DNA of 40,527 nucleotides from an uncultured Lachnospiraceae bacterium (GTDB taxonomy: Bacteria > Bacillota > Clostridia > Lachnospirales > Lachnospiraceae), in assembly GCA_949471785.1 (NCBI GenBank), contig CASWRE010000031.1:1-40527 (forward strand), in the 5' to 3' direction. Within the stretch, counting starts at the first letter, position 1. Each line of letters starts with the position of its first letter. This document shows, in pieces, positions 8,648 to 17,264 of the stretch. The translations under genes were made by a program, and so were the position numbers. The notes below the pieces were generated by a model. It saw only the letters and a list, made by a program, of their open reading frames with translations. It had not been told where the DNA came from and searched no databases.

Positions 8648-8672
8648 GTTATTTCTCCTTGAATTCTTATTC

Positions 8673-8701
8673 GTAGCAACCCGGGCAGCCCGGACCGTTA
8701 C
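8673..8701. other. GC-rich stem-loop in the acsC-acsE gap
   Basis: CCGGG and CCCGG (8681-8685, 8689-8693) close a 3-nt loop. The helix extends outward through wobble pairs to GTA/TAC at 8673-8675 and 8699-8701, with one mismatch. It lies 26 nt before the acsE start codon on the minus strand. Confidence 0.45.
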
Positions 8702-8715
8702 GTATCCTTACAACT

Positions 8716-8744
8716 GTAACCGTTCAGCCAGGCCGAACGGTTAC
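8716..8744. repeat. GTAAC-N-GTTC family palindrome, acsC-acsE gap
   Basis: Perfect 10-bp arms GTAACCGTTC (8716-8725) and GAACGGTTAC (8735-8744) enclose GCC/GGC that can pair further. It begins 7 nt after the acsC stop. With the hairpin at 8673-8701 it makes a tandem pair of stem-loops in one 104-nt gap. Confidence 0.7.
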
Positions 8745-8751
8745 TTACAAC

Positions 8752-10110
8752 TTACAGTTCGCCGTTTGCCTGCATATCTTTGAAGAATTTAACCAGCTCG
8801 ACAGCCTCGCGCGGAGCGACGATGATCTCCCAGCCCGGCAGCTTGGACTCCAGGTCGCCTTTCAGTACGGCTACTTTACCGGGGATGATCATCTTTCTGC
8901 ATTTCAGCTTGCCTTCCACCTCTTCCTTGAAGAATTTGGCGATGGAACCGGAGGAGAACTTACCGGCAGCCCAGGATGTCAGAACGGAGAGTCCACCCGC
9001 ATCATTGATGACCAGGTTGATCGGCACACCGGATCTTTCCAGCTCGCCGGATACTACGAAGTAGGTAAGAGCGAAGTCAACCGTCGTAACGATAATGGAA
9101 TTCTCATCCGCACCGTTCAGCGGATATACGCCCGGAGCCACCTTCATCGGCTTCTGGGGATCTGTAAACAGGTTCTGACGCAGGCCGTAAAGAGGCAGTG
9201 CATCCGCGTAATCCATACCCGGCAGTACCACAATGGAACCATATTTCATAGTGAATACAGAAGCCAGGGCCTGAGCCATATGCCTGTCGTCCCTCGCCAG
9301 TCTGGACACATTCACGATGGAGGGATAACCAAAGGTTCTGTCCTCATTCTTAAGGGCCGCACGGCGCACCTCTACAGTGTTGGCGAAGGTCTCTTTGATC
9401 GTAGCGCCCGTGGTGTCAAGCACCAGATTCTTGTTTCCGGATTTCTCCAGAGCGGCTACCGTATCGTACAGCTCATCCAGGTTCGCGCCGGATACGCCCA
9501 GCACAACACCGGCGTCCGTAGCGACTTTGCTCATCTCGGCATAATTGGAAGCGTCTGCGCCGTTCAATACCGGCTTGCCGTCCTTGCATACTTCCAGTGC
9601 AGCTTTCGCGATCTCCACATCCTTCACACCGAGAACCAGTGTTCTGCCTGTGGCAGCCGCTTTCTTAACGAGCTCCACATATTTATCGGCCGATGCACCG
9701 GAACCGCAGTTCACGTACACCATCTCCACTTTCATCTGCTCGCCGATACGCTCGTAATCCACTTTGGACACCTCGGCCAGTTTAGCCTCTGCCGCATCGT
9801 CCGCCATGTCTGTACATACGGACACCGCATATCTTGTCTTGCTGACAAAAGTTTTCTCATGCCTGTACAGAACGGTCTCGCCGCCCAGCGTATACTCATT
9901 GTCGCCGGCGCCCACTTTGATGGATTTCATCGGCGGCGCGGTAGCTTCAGACAGAGAATCCAGGGCTTCCTGGGACATATACGGGCATTTGGAGAGCTCC
10001 AAAGCGCCCTGAGCCACCTTCATGGAGAAAGCCATACAGGTGGGGCATCCGCACTCTTTACAGTTTTTCTTCGGTGTTAATTTAAATATCTGAATACCAT
10101 TCAAAGCCAT
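8752..10110 (-). CDS. acsC: Corrinoid/iron-sulfur protein large subunit AcsC
   Basis: This 452-residue subunit, with AcsD, forms the corrinoid methyl carrier between AcsE and AcsB. The N-terminal 4Fe-4S domain shows C17, C20, C25 and C42 (NCKECGCPTC, then SKCPYM), the known cluster spacing of the family. A TIM-barrel middle (VNVSRLARDDRHMAQALASV) and a C-terminal Rossmann-like cobamide-binding region (INDAGGLSVLTSWAAGKFS, then PGKVAVLKGDLESKLPGW) follow. The length fits AcsC of Moorella (446). It starts 19 nt after acsD with an AGGAGG-like site, so the two subunits are tightly linked. Confidence 0.96.
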   Translation of the reverse strand: MALNGIQIFKLTPKKNCKECGCPTCMAFSMKVAQGALELSKCPYMSQEALDSLSEATAPPMKSIKVGAGDNEYTLGGETVLYRHEKTFVSKTRYAVSVCTDMADDAAEAKLAEVSKVDYERIGEQMKVEMVYVNCGSGASADKYVELVKKAAATGRTLVLGVKDVEIAKAALEVCKDGKPVLNGADASNYAEMSKVATDAGVVLGVSGANLDELYDTVAALEKSGNKNLVLDTTGATIKETFANTVEVRRAALKNEDRTFGYPSIVNVSRLARDDRHMAQALASVFTMKYGSIVVLPGMDYADALPLYGLRQNLFTDPQKPMKVAPGVYPLNGADENSIIVTTVDFALTYFVVSGELERSGVPINLVINDAGGLSVLTSWAAGKFSSGSIAKFFKEEVEGKLKCRKMIIPGKVAVLKGDLESKLPGWEIIVAPREAVELVKFFKDMQANGEL

Positions 10111-10129
10111 TATCTTATCCTCCTCATCC

Positions 10130-11071
10130 TTACGCTAATTCTTTGATCATCTTGGCGATGGTTGCAACGGACTGGGGATGTCTCAGAATGACGGCATTGG
10201 AACCGGCCATCAGGTCGGCGGCTGCCGTCTCGATCTCCATGGCAATGGCTCTCTCTTCACGGGAACCCCATTCCGGAGCGTCTGCTTCTTCAGAAATGGA
10301 CTCTTTTACGCCCCATGTTTCAGCAGAAACGGGAGTGATAATCGGCATCTGGAGGGTAGCGTCGCTCTGGGACAGCGCGGCTGCTTTGATACGATCCATG
10401 GTGGATACCACGTACTCATAACCATATCCGGCTGTGGCTGTACCCACATTCATCACAATACTCTCCGGCTTAACACCCAGCTGTGTGGTAACCACGTTCA
10501 GCTGTTTTGCCAGGTTGATATCCACGGCGGACTCGGCGCCTACTTTCTGGTTGTAAGCAAGGCCGGCTGCTGCGCCGATGGCTTTATAATTCTCTTCTTT
10601 TGCAGACAGGATCAGAACGTTTTTCCCCTGCAGAGCCTCCGCAACTTTGGGAAGCAGCTCGGAATCCTTCTCCACGTTCTTGGACCCCTCTACCACCAGA
10701 GGAAGATCCACTGCCTCTGCTACCTCTTTCACAACGGCAATGAGTTCGTCCACTGATTTGTTTGCTCCGTTCGGATCTCCGCCTTCCAGACTCAGAGCAA
10801 GGAAGTCCGCACCTTCCATTTCGGCAGCTTTTTTCGCCATCTCAGCGGCTGTGGTACATCCCTCATAGTAAGCGGAAATTCCCGGTACAGGATTATCCAG
10901 GCCCAGATCGGATATTTCCACGCCAACTTTAGGAGTATTGCCCAGATCTCCGTCGAAGGTATAGAAAGGAAATACATTCTCTCCTCCGATTTTGATGGCT
11001 TTTTCGCCAACGCCGATCTCTACTTCACGGATCGATGCGTTAAACTTCTGTGGTTTACGATTAAACGGCAT
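10130..11071 (-). CDS. acsD: Corrinoid/iron-sulfur protein small subunit AcsD
   Basis: The 313-residue TIM-barrel subunit pairs with AcsC and helps hold the corrinoid. Family blocks are visible: VGGE-like KIGGENVFPFYTFDG at about 27-41, PKVGVEISDLG, DFLALSLEGGDPNG, PLVVEGSKNVEKD and PESIVMNVGTATAGYGYEY. The length fits AcsD (about 310-325). It follows acsB after a 96-nt gap with a very stable stem-loop and precedes acsC by 19 nt. An AAAGGAGG site lies before its ATG. Confidence 0.96.
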   Translation of the reverse strand: MPFNRKPQKFNASIREVEIGVGEKAIKIGGENVFPFYTFDGDLGNTPKVGVEISDLGLDNPVPGISAYYEGCTTAAEMAKKAAEMEGADFLALSLEGGDPNGANKSVDELIAVVKEVAEAVDLPLVVEGSKNVEKDSELLPKVAEALQGKNVLILSAKEENYKAIGAAAGLAYNQKVGAESAVDINLAKQLNVVTTQLGVKPESIVMNVGTATAGYGYEYVVSTMDRIKAAALSQSDATLQMPIITPVSAETWGVKESISEEADAPEWGSREERAIAMEIETAAADLMAGSNAVILRHPQSVATIAKMIKELA

Positions 11072-11112
11072 TGTAGTTAGCCTCCTTTGAAATGTTTTAA
11101 TATGTATTGCTA

Positions 11113-11153
11113 ATGCATTTTACAGCGGGCGCCCGGGGCGCCCACTGTTGCAT
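11113..11153 (-). other. Very stable stem-loop between acsB and acsD
   Basis: Arms of 12 bases (11122-11133 and 11137-11148, core GGGCGCC, one wobble pair) close a 3-nt loop. An outer ATGCA/TGCAT pair (11113-11117, 11149-11153) extends the helix. No T-run follows on the minus strand, so it looks like an mRNA-stabilising or processing element rather than a terminator. Confidence 0.65.
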
Positions 11154-11167
11154 ACGTAAAAAATAAA

Positions 11168-13291
11168 TTACATCAACGGGTCCAGTCCAAGAGCCGGATG
11201 GCCTTTCTCGGTGAGGAAAGCAACCAGAGTCTCAGGATCGGTGGCGATGGTTTCATCACCGATCATATCCGTGAAGTTATCAATACCATACAGTTCCTTT
11301 GCTGTAGCGTTCAGTTTCTCTGCCACAGTATCTTTCAGATCCTTGGGCATCCATACGATACGCTCTACGCCGCCCTCGGCCTTCATAAACTTCTTGGAAG
11401 CGATGAAATGCTTGCCGTGGCCCATAAAACCGGGAGTCTGCACGCCGCCGCCGGTCATAGAAGCCAGCTCGGAGAAGCTCATGCCCAGAGGCGTCATGCC
11501 CGCGTACTCACGGTTGGCAATGATTACGCCGTTGGAGAAAGGCTCGATACCGCAGATACATTCGAAACAGCCGCAGGAAGTCATCGGTTTTTCCATGATG
11601 GAGTACAGGGATACATCTTCCAGAGCGCCCTGAGAGAACTTGCGGACGGCTTCATTAACGTCCTCATACTCGCCGATCAGCTCATTGATCGGCCTCTCTT
11701 TGGTGATTACCTGGCAGGGACCGGCCGGATCAAGCTCGTTGGTAGCCTTGGCGTCAAACCAGGAAACGGCGCCGCAGAGACCCAGTCTCTCGGGAGTAAC
11801 CACACATACATGGCTGGGGCTGAATGCCTGGCACATGATACAGCTGTAGTATACATCCACGGTCTCGTCGGTCAGAGAACTCAGACGCTCGTCACGTTTG
11901 TCAAACATCGGGATTGCCATCTCATGGCGGAGTTTTGTACAATCCTCAGCTTTAGTATAAATCTTCACCTGGCATTTGTCCACAACAGCGTCAAACTCGC
12001 TCTTAATTCTGGCGTAGAGAACCTCGGCCAGATCTTTCGCGCGGAATCCTGCCTCAAAGGTGGCTTTGCTGATACGGATACGGATCATATCGCGCTGTCC
12101 CGTATGCATCACACCTTCGATACAGTTGATATAACTGTGGAATTTACGCTCAAATACAGGCTCAAAGTCAGCCTGCATATTCTTGCCGGCCACCTCAACG
12201 ATATAACCGATGCTCTGCTTGCTGCCCACCGGGAACTCGTCGAAATCCGGGCCAATCAGTTCAAAGTGATGATCCTCGATCTCGCTCATATCCCTGTTGT
12301 GCACCAGCTCGAAGCAATCCACACGGGAACCGTCAAACTCCACCTGCATATCACCGCGGCGGATAATCTCGCCCTCGTAAGCAGATGCAAATGCCACCGG
12401 AATATCGATCTTGGTGATCTTGATCTTGATATCGCGGGCCTCCAGAGACGTGGCGTTGAATTTGCTCACATCTTTCTGTACAATCAGGCTCTTCGGCACG
12501 CGGAAGGTCTCTTCGTTGGTGATAACCGGGAAGCCAAGAGCGATAGCGCCGGCGCCGCAGGCCACGATCACTTCGTTCAGCGGTGCGAAAGCATTGACAA
12601 ATGCCGGAACACGCTCCATGGTGTATTTCATCAGAGAAGCGGAATCGCCGGGCTCCACATTACCGAAGATCAAAGCCGCGCGGAGAGCTACGGATACCAC
12701 GTGGATTACGCTCGTCACATCTGCGCCCAGCGGCACGACACGTACGCCATAACCCATGTTCAGTCCCAGGGACTGACACTGTTCGATACACTCGCCCACC
12801 AGCGTTACCAGGATACCCTGCGCCTGATAGCTCTTGACCAGGGCCACAGCATCTTCAGCCGTGGGAGCTTTGCCAAGAATAACGGCCACGCCCGGAATAT
12901 CGCCGGTAACCAGCGGCACGCCCAGCTCACGGATGATGGCGTCGGCCAGGTGTCCGTAATAGGGCTCCGCATAAGGAGCTGCGCCGTCAATATATTTCAG
13001 CGCCTCAATAAACTCGGCGCACAGAGCCGTGGCAACGCCGCTCATAAACGCGTCGTTCAGCTTCTGCTCTCTGGTCATCAGCGTTTTTACCACGCCGAGG
13101 GCCTCTTTGAGCTCTTTCAGGTTTGTCACTTTAACGCCTGTCACAGAATAATAACAGGGCAGGCAATACGCGGTATCCGGGAAACCGACGGCCTTCTCCT
13201 CGCCGTACTTTGCAATCGCATCGTTGATGGCGCCTTCGGTCAGACCGTATACTGCGTCATTACCTTTGAAAACAACATCAAATAAAGTCAT
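11168..13291 (-). CDS. acsB: Acetyl-CoA synthase AcsB (CODH/ACS beta subunit)
   Basis: The 707-residue enzyme condenses the methyl group from AcsCD, CO and CoA into acetyl-CoA at a nickel-containing A-cluster. The 4Fe-4S ligands are C484, C487, C496 and C506 (SCIMC, SHVCV, GLCGA). The Cys-Gly-Cys that holds the distal nickel is C573 and C575 (SCGCFEC). The N-terminal CODH-contact domain (about 1-300) and middle domain match the family, and the length is close to the Moorella subunit (729). It lies between the second cooC and acsD. The A-cluster needs two nickel ions, which agrees with the cooC neighbour just upstream. Its start has a GGAGGAAT-type site. Confidence 0.97.
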   Translation of the reverse strand: MTLFDVVFKGNDAVYGLTEGAINDAIAKYGEEKAVGFPDTAYCLPCYYSVTGVKVTNLKELKEALGVVKTLMTREQKLNDAFMSGVATALCAEFIEALKYIDGAAPYAEPYYGHLADAIIRELGVPLVTGDIPGVAVILGKAPTAEDAVALVKSYQAQGILVTLVGECIEQCQSLGLNMGYGVRVVPLGADVTSVIHVVSVALRAALIFGNVEPGDSASLMKYTMERVPAFVNAFAPLNEVIVACGAGAIALGFPVITNEETFRVPKSLIVQKDVSKFNATSLEARDIKIKITKIDIPVAFASAYEGEIIRRGDMQVEFDGSRVDCFELVHNRDMSEIEDHHFELIGPDFDEFPVGSKQSIGYIVEVAGKNMQADFEPVFERKFHSYINCIEGVMHTGQRDMIRIRISKATFEAGFRAKDLAEVLYARIKSEFDAVVDKCQVKIYTKAEDCTKLRHEMAIPMFDKRDERLSSLTDETVDVYYSCIMCQAFSPSHVCVVTPERLGLCGAVSWFDAKATNELDPAGPCQVITKERPINELIGEYEDVNEAVRKFSQGALEDVSLYSIMEKPMTSCGCFECICGIEPFSNGVIIANREYAGMTPLGMSFSELASMTGGGVQTPGFMGHGKHFIASKKFMKAEGGVERIVWMPKDLKDTVAEKLNATAKELYGIDNFTDMIGDETIATDPETLVAFLTEKGHPALGLDPLM

Positions 13292-13318
13292 TTTTTATTC
13301 CTCCAAAACTTTGTCAAA

Positions 13319-13393
13319 CAGAAAACCTGCCGTCTGCAGTTTTTCTGCATACTAAGACATACAGAAAACCCGTCACCCACAGTTTTTTCTGTA
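13319..13393 (-). other. Two related stem-loops between cooC and acsB
   Basis: The first, 13319-13347, has 12-base arms (CAGAAAACCTGC and partner, one mismatch) around CGTCT. The second, 13360-13393, has 9-bp arms TACAGAAAA and TTTTCTGTA around a 16-nt loop. The arms share the sequence CAGAAAAC, so they look like diverged copies of one unit. Together they fill most of the 118-nt gap. Confidence 0.5.
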
Positions 13394-13409
13394 CAGCCAG
13401 GTATGAAGA

Positions 13410-14180
13410 TCACTGTCCACCGCCTTCAATAACAGCTTTGATCGCAGCAACCTCCTTTACGACAGTCTCACTGAAATCATAGGGAGAGCAGCCCTGGCGA
13501 TCTGCGTCTATAACCTCAGTGTTGTAATGCATAAAGCCCAGCAGATCCTCCGCGGGAATGCGCGAACGGATGAAATCCTCATCCTCCGTGCCGCGCACCT
13601 TGTTGGCTACCACCCGGACCTGGCCCACGCCGAGATCCTCGGCCAGCCTTTTCACATTCCGATAAGTCTGGATACTTCTGGCGCCCGGCTCGATCACCAC
13701 GATAAACTGATCCATGCTCTGGGTTGTGCCTCTTCCCAGATGCTCCAGCCCGGCCTCCATATCCATGATGACCACATCGTCCCGGTGCAGGATCAGGTTG
13801 TTAATGATCCTTTTGAGCATCACATGTTCCGGGCAGACACAGCCGCCCCCTCCGGTTTCCACCGTACCGAGAAGCAGCAGCTTCACGCCGTTGCAGGTCT
13901 TGCCGTAAGCATCCGGGATATCGTCCACCTTCGGATTCAGTTTATAAAACTGATTATCCTTGCCGGCGCCCGTGCGCTCCTCAATGAGCTTACGCATCTT
14001 GCTGATGGGAACGATGGTATCCAGAGTTTCCTCCGAAAATCCAAGGGCTAACCCGAGGTTTGCATCCGGATCAACATCCGCCGCGAGGACTTTTCTCCCC
14101 TCCGCGGCATACAGCCTGGCCAGAGTAGCCGCAAACGTTGTCTTTCCCACGCCGCCTTTTCCGGTAACTGCAATCTTCAT
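13410..14180 (-). CDS. cooC: CooC-family nickel-insertion ATPase (second copy, AcsF-like)
   Basis: The 256-residue protein is a MinD/SIMIBI ATPase that helps insert nickel into CODH or ACS. The deviant Walker A GKGGVGKTT lies at residues 7-15 and the CooC metal-binding CxC is C114/C116 (GGGGCVCPEH). The aspartate strands VLAADVDPDAN and DVVIMDMEAG follow the family. The start was set at the ATG at 14180 because MKIAVTGKG is the family N-terminus; an earlier in-frame ATG at 14249 would include a palindrome in the coding sequence. It lies between cooS and acsB. The family's AcsF subgroup matures ACS, so this copy may serve AcsB and the other CooS, but the sequence alone does not prove the split. 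Confidence 0.9.
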   Translation of the reverse strand: MKIAVTGKGGVGKTTFAATLARLYAAEGRKVLAADVDPDANLGLALGFSEETLDTIVPISKMRKLIEERTGAGKDNQFYKLNPKVDDIPDAYGKTCNGVKLLLLGTVETGGGGCVCPEHVMLKRIINNLILHRDDVVIMDMEAGLEHLGRGTTQSMDQFIVVIEPGARSIQTYRNVKRLAEDLGVGQVRVVANKVRGTEDEDFIRSRIPAEDLLGFMHYNTEVIDADRQGCSPYDFSETVVKEVAAIKAVIEGGGQ

Positions 14181-14222
14181 AAACCACCCATTCCCTTCGT
14201 CCTTTATTTTCTCATACAGCAT

Positions 14223-14254
14223 GCCAAACGGACATGTCCCCATGTCCATTTGGC
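14223..14254 (-). other. Stem-loop between cooS and the second cooC
   Basis: Fourteen-base arms GCCAAACGGACATG (14223-14236) and CATGTCCATTTGGC (14241-14254) with one mismatch close a 4-nt loop. It lies between the cooS stop and the next start codon. No T-run follows on the minus strand. Confidence 0.6.
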
Positions 14255-14279
14255 AGCTGCCGGAAAATCGTTTTCTTCA

Positions 14280-16175
14280 TCAGATGCCGATTGCCGTACG
14301 TTTTTCCTCAATACGCTCGATCATCTTATCAACCAGTTTCTCAATATCTGTTTCCACTGTGTAGGCAGCCTCTACCCAGTCGCGGACGCCGCCTGTCAGC
14401 AGTTTTTCCACTTCCTCGGACCCGGACGCATAGGGGTCCACGCCCAGGAAGGTGTCAATACCGGTAGCCACCACATAGTTACCGATCGATACGGCTTTTT
14501 CAGACATCCACTCGGGAGCGCAGCCCACCACCGGCAGCTCGGAGATCTTCAGGCCGGAATCCTTGGCCAGCTCGGCTACCAGAATCATCATACGGCTGAT
14601 GTCCACGCAGGAACCCATGTGCAGTACCGGCGGGATATCGGCCAGCTCACATACACGCTTTAAGCCCGCGCCGCAGATATCCTTGGCCCGTTTGTCCATC
14701 AGGCCCGCCTTGGCAGCCGCCTGAGCGGAGCATCCGGAGGCTACGATCACGATATCATTGGCAATCAGCTTCTTCATCAGCTCAATATGAGCCTTGTCAG
14801 GACGGATCTTCGGGTTGTTGCAGCCAACCATGGCCACAGCGCCGCGGATAACGCCGGACGTGATACACTCAATAAGCGGCTTTGTGGTACCCAGCGTATC
14901 CACCTGGGTATTGCACACGCCGTCGAGAACTTTCACCAGAGCCTCTACGGAATATCCCACCGTAGCTTTCTGTTTCATCTGCGGGATGTGCACCAGCTCG
15001 GGCTTCCTGTTTTCAAAGTTGTCAATGGCCATCTTCACGATGGATTTGGCATTCTCGGCCGCCGTCTTTGCGCTGAAACGGATGAACTCGGAATCCGGCA
15101 TCTGGGCGATCGGGGATGTGGTGACAAATTTGGTATGGAAACATTTGCTCAAAGGTCCAAGGGCCGGGAAGATACACTGTACATCCACAACGATCAGCTC
15201 ACAGGCGCCTGTCAGAACCACGTTCTCCTGCTGCAGGAAGTTACCGGCCATCGGAACGCCGCGGCGCATGGCCACCTCATTAGAAGTACAGCAGACGCCG
15301 GATACGGTAATACCTTTCGCGCCTTTGCTCTTGGCGTAAGCGATCATCTCCGGATCATCCGCGTACTCGCAGACCATCTCTGACAGCGACGGATCGTGAC
15401 CGTGTACCACGATGTTTACATTCTCCTCCACCATGACGCCAAGGTTCGCTTCCGTGTCGATGGGCTTCGGCGTACCGAAAAGTACATCGGAAAACTCGGT
15501 ACCGCACATGGAACCGCCCCAGCCGTCGGCCAGACCCATGCGCAGGGACTGACGGATCAGCGCTTCCGGTTTGGACGAACATCCCATATGAGTCATATGT
15601 AAAGAACTGGCCACCTCACGGTCAATCGCGCGGGGCGCAATCTCTTCCCTATGCCAGATTTCCTGGGTATGCTCGGGCGCACGTTTGATCCAGTTCTGAT
15701 GGCCGAAGGGTTTACCGTACTCCATAAGAGCCTTCTCAGCCATCTCATGGGCCAGATCATAGATATCCTTGCCTTCGGTTTCCACGCCCCACTCACCGGC
15801 GATTCTTTTCAGTTTCTCCGGATCTTTCACTTTGTATGCACCGTCCGCCGACGATTCATACAGGGTGCGGCAGATCTCGCGGCCATGATCGGAATGGGTA
15901 GCTCCGCCGCCGGCCGTAAATTTCAGATAATTCCTGCCCACGATACCCGCGGCGTCACATCCGCAGATTCCTCTGGGAGCCTTCGGCGTAACACGGCACG
16001 GCCCCATCGCACAGATACGGCAGCAGATACCTTTCTCACCGAATTTACAGTGCGGTGTCTGGTTTTTCACCCGAAGCTGCCATGAATCGGCGCCCACCTT
16101 TGCGCCGGTCTCCAAAAGACGTTCAGTGGCTGCTTCCATCTCCTCGAGATCAGTCAGTCTGAATTCTTCACTCAT
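14280..16175 (-). CDS. acsA: Ni-Fe carbon monoxide dehydrogenase catalytic subunit (CooS/AcsA)
   Basis: The 631-residue enzyme interconverts CO2 and CO; in this cluster it supplies CO to AcsB. The N-terminus has the Cys set for the B and D Fe-S clusters: C43, C51, C52, C55, C60 and C71/C73 (CCRICAMGPC). C-cluster residues are seen in VVHGHDPS (His ligand), GVCCTSNE, VDVQC, GCNNPKI, ASGCSAQ and MGSCVDISRM. The length fits the family (about 630-675). It lies between two cooC genes. Position next to acsB suggests it is the alpha partner (AcsA) rather than a free-standing respiratory CooS. The start ATG has a GGAGG site. Confidence 0.96.
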   Translation of the reverse strand: MSEEFRLTDLEEMEAATERLLETGAKVGADSWQLRVKNQTPHCKFGEKGICCRICAMGPCRVTPKAPRGICGCDAAGIVGRNYLKFTAGGGATHSDHGREICRTLYESSADGAYKVKDPEKLKRIAGEWGVETEGKDIYDLAHEMAEKALMEYGKPFGHQNWIKRAPEHTQEIWHREEIAPRAIDREVASSLHMTHMGCSSKPEALIRQSLRMGLADGWGGSMCGTEFSDVLFGTPKPIDTEANLGVMVEENVNIVVHGHDPSLSEMVCEYADDPEMIAYAKSKGAKGITVSGVCCTSNEVAMRRGVPMAGNFLQQENVVLTGACELIVVDVQCIFPALGPLSKCFHTKFVTTSPIAQMPDSEFIRFSAKTAAENAKSIVKMAIDNFENRKPELVHIPQMKQKATVGYSVEALVKVLDGVCNTQVDTLGTTKPLIECITSGVIRGAVAMVGCNNPKIRPDKAHIELMKKLIANDIVIVASGCSAQAAAKAGLMDKRAKDICGAGLKRVCELADIPPVLHMGSCVDISRMMILVAELAKDSGLKISELPVVGCAPEWMSEKAVSIGNYVVATGIDTFLGVDPYASGSEEVEKLLTGGVRDWVEAAYTVETDIEKLVDKMIERIEEKRTAIGI

Positions 16176-16236
16176 TTGTTTTCCTCCTTGACGAGTTTTT
16201 GATACATATTCCCAGAGGAATGGCTTCCTCCAAAAA

Positions 16237-17007
16237 TCAAAGATTAAGTTTGCCGATAATATCCATCATAGCTGCCCTGACCGGAGAATCTTTCGGCAGG
16301 TTCACTGTGGGAATACCGTCGCAATCGTACTCATAAACAGTCTCATCCTGAGGCACTACGCCCAGCAGGTTCAATCCCTGTTTCTCTATTTCCTCCATCG
16401 TCCCGGCGTTCAATTTGCCATCCGGCGCACGGTTGATGATCAGGCCAACCTGCTGAGGTTTCAGATCGCATTCCTCAATCAGACGGGCGATACGCCCCAC
16501 AGCCTGCACCCCTCTGCGGGAACAGTCGCTCACCAGAACGGCCGTCTGCATACTGGGCAAAATCCCACGGCTGATATGCTCCATGCCGGCCTCATTATCT
16601 ACCACCATAAAAGGATAACTGTTCTGTCTTTTTTGCAGCTGGGCCTGCAGCAGGCCGTTGACAAAACAATAACAGCCCTTGCCCTGTGTGCGGCCCATGA
16701 CAAGCAGGTCAAAGTCGTCTTCTTCCATCAGACAGGAATTGAACTTCCATTCCGCATAATCGGCTTTGCTCATTCCTGCAGGAATAGGACTCTTAACGGC
16801 CATTTCCGCCTGGGCAATCTCTTCGCGGACGTCCCCGAGGGTCATATCCACTTCCACGCCTAACACCTCGTTCAGATTGGAATTGGCATCCGCGTCCACG
16901 GCCAGGACAGGCCCCTTCTTCTGCTCGCAGAGATACTGGATCAGCAGGCCGCAGAGCGTGGTTTTTCCAACGCCGCCTTTGCCTGCCACCGCTATAACAT
17001 GTGACAT
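16237..17007 (-). CDS. cooC: CO dehydrogenase nickel-insertion ATPase CooC
   Basis: The 256-residue MinD-type ATPase has a deviant Walker A AGKGGVGKTT at 8-17, the DADAN strand at 38-42 and the nickel-binding CxC at C112/C114 (GKGCYCFVN). These cysteines sit at the same numbers as in the characterised CooC1 of Carboxydothermus. It binds nickel as an ATP-dependent dimer and helps load the C-cluster of CooS. It lies directly upstream of cooS (61-nt gap, with a small GAGGAA/TTCCTC hairpin at 16215-16230) and downstream of cooT. It differs clearly from the second cooC at 13410, so they are old paralogues rather than a recent duplication. Confidence 0.93.
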   Translation of the reverse strand: MSHVIAVAGKGGVGKTTLCGLLIQYLCEQKKGPVLAVDADANSNLNEVLGVEVDMTLGDVREEIAQAEMAVKSPIPAGMSKADYAEWKFNSCLMEEDDFDLLVMGRTQGKGCYCFVNGLLQAQLQKRQNSYPFMVVDNEAGMEHISRGILPSMQTAVLVSDCSRRGVQAVGRIARLIEECDLKPQQVGLIINRAPDGKLNAGTMEEIEKQGLNLLGVVPQDETVYEYDCDGIPTVNLPKDSPVRAAMMDIIGKLNL

Positions 17008-17033
17008 ATAGTCGCCTCCTGTAAGTATGTTTT

Positions 17034-17065
17034 GTAACAGTTCAGCTTTCCGGCTGAACCGTTAC
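17034..17065. repeat. GTAAC-N-GTTC family palindrome, cooT-cooC gap
   Basis: Thirteen-base arms GTAACAGTTCAGC (17034-17046) and GCTGAACCGTTAC (17053-17065) pair with one mismatch around a 6-nt loop. It begins 10 nt after the cooT stop and ends 26 nt before the cooC start. Confidence 0.75.
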
Positions 17066-17075
17066 TATGTTTTCA

Positions 17076-17261
17076 CTATTCTGCCGCGTCAATTTTTACA
17101 ATGCTATTCGCCAGATCCACCATCAGGATCTTTCCGTCGATCCGGATCTCATCGCCCATAATATCCCGGATAATGAGCAGATCCCCCTCCACGTCAATCC
17201 TGCTGATATTTTTACAGATCACTGTATTGTCGCTCTCTTTATATGCTGTAGCAAGACACAT
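17076..17261 (-). CDS. cooT: CooT-family nickel-binding small protein
   Basis: The 61-residue protein begins MCLA and has the small beta-rich CooT pattern (NISRIDVEGD, LIIRDIMGDEI, ILMVDLANSIVKI) of PF10133. In Rhodospirillum, CooT is a nickel-binding dimer using Cys2, which is present here as C2. It takes part in maturing CO dehydrogenase. It is 3 nt from the preceding His/Cys-rich gene, so the two are translationally linked, and cooC follows. Many anaerobes carry CooT relatives of unknown role, but the position here makes a CODH maturation role likely. Confidence 0.88.
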   Translation of the reverse strand: MCLATAYKESDNTVICKNISRIDVEGDLLIIRDIMGDEIRIDGKILMVDLANSIVKIDAAE

Positions 17262-17264
17262 ACT

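Noticed and set aside
11198-13285. Long plus-strand open frame opposite acsB
   Set aside because: It mirrors a high-GC coding gene, has no ribosome binding site or recognisable domain, and acsB on the other strand is certain.
14181-14249. Upstream start for the second CooC
   Set aside because: It would add 23 residues encoded by a 14-bp palindrome and displace the universal MKIAVTGKGG start.
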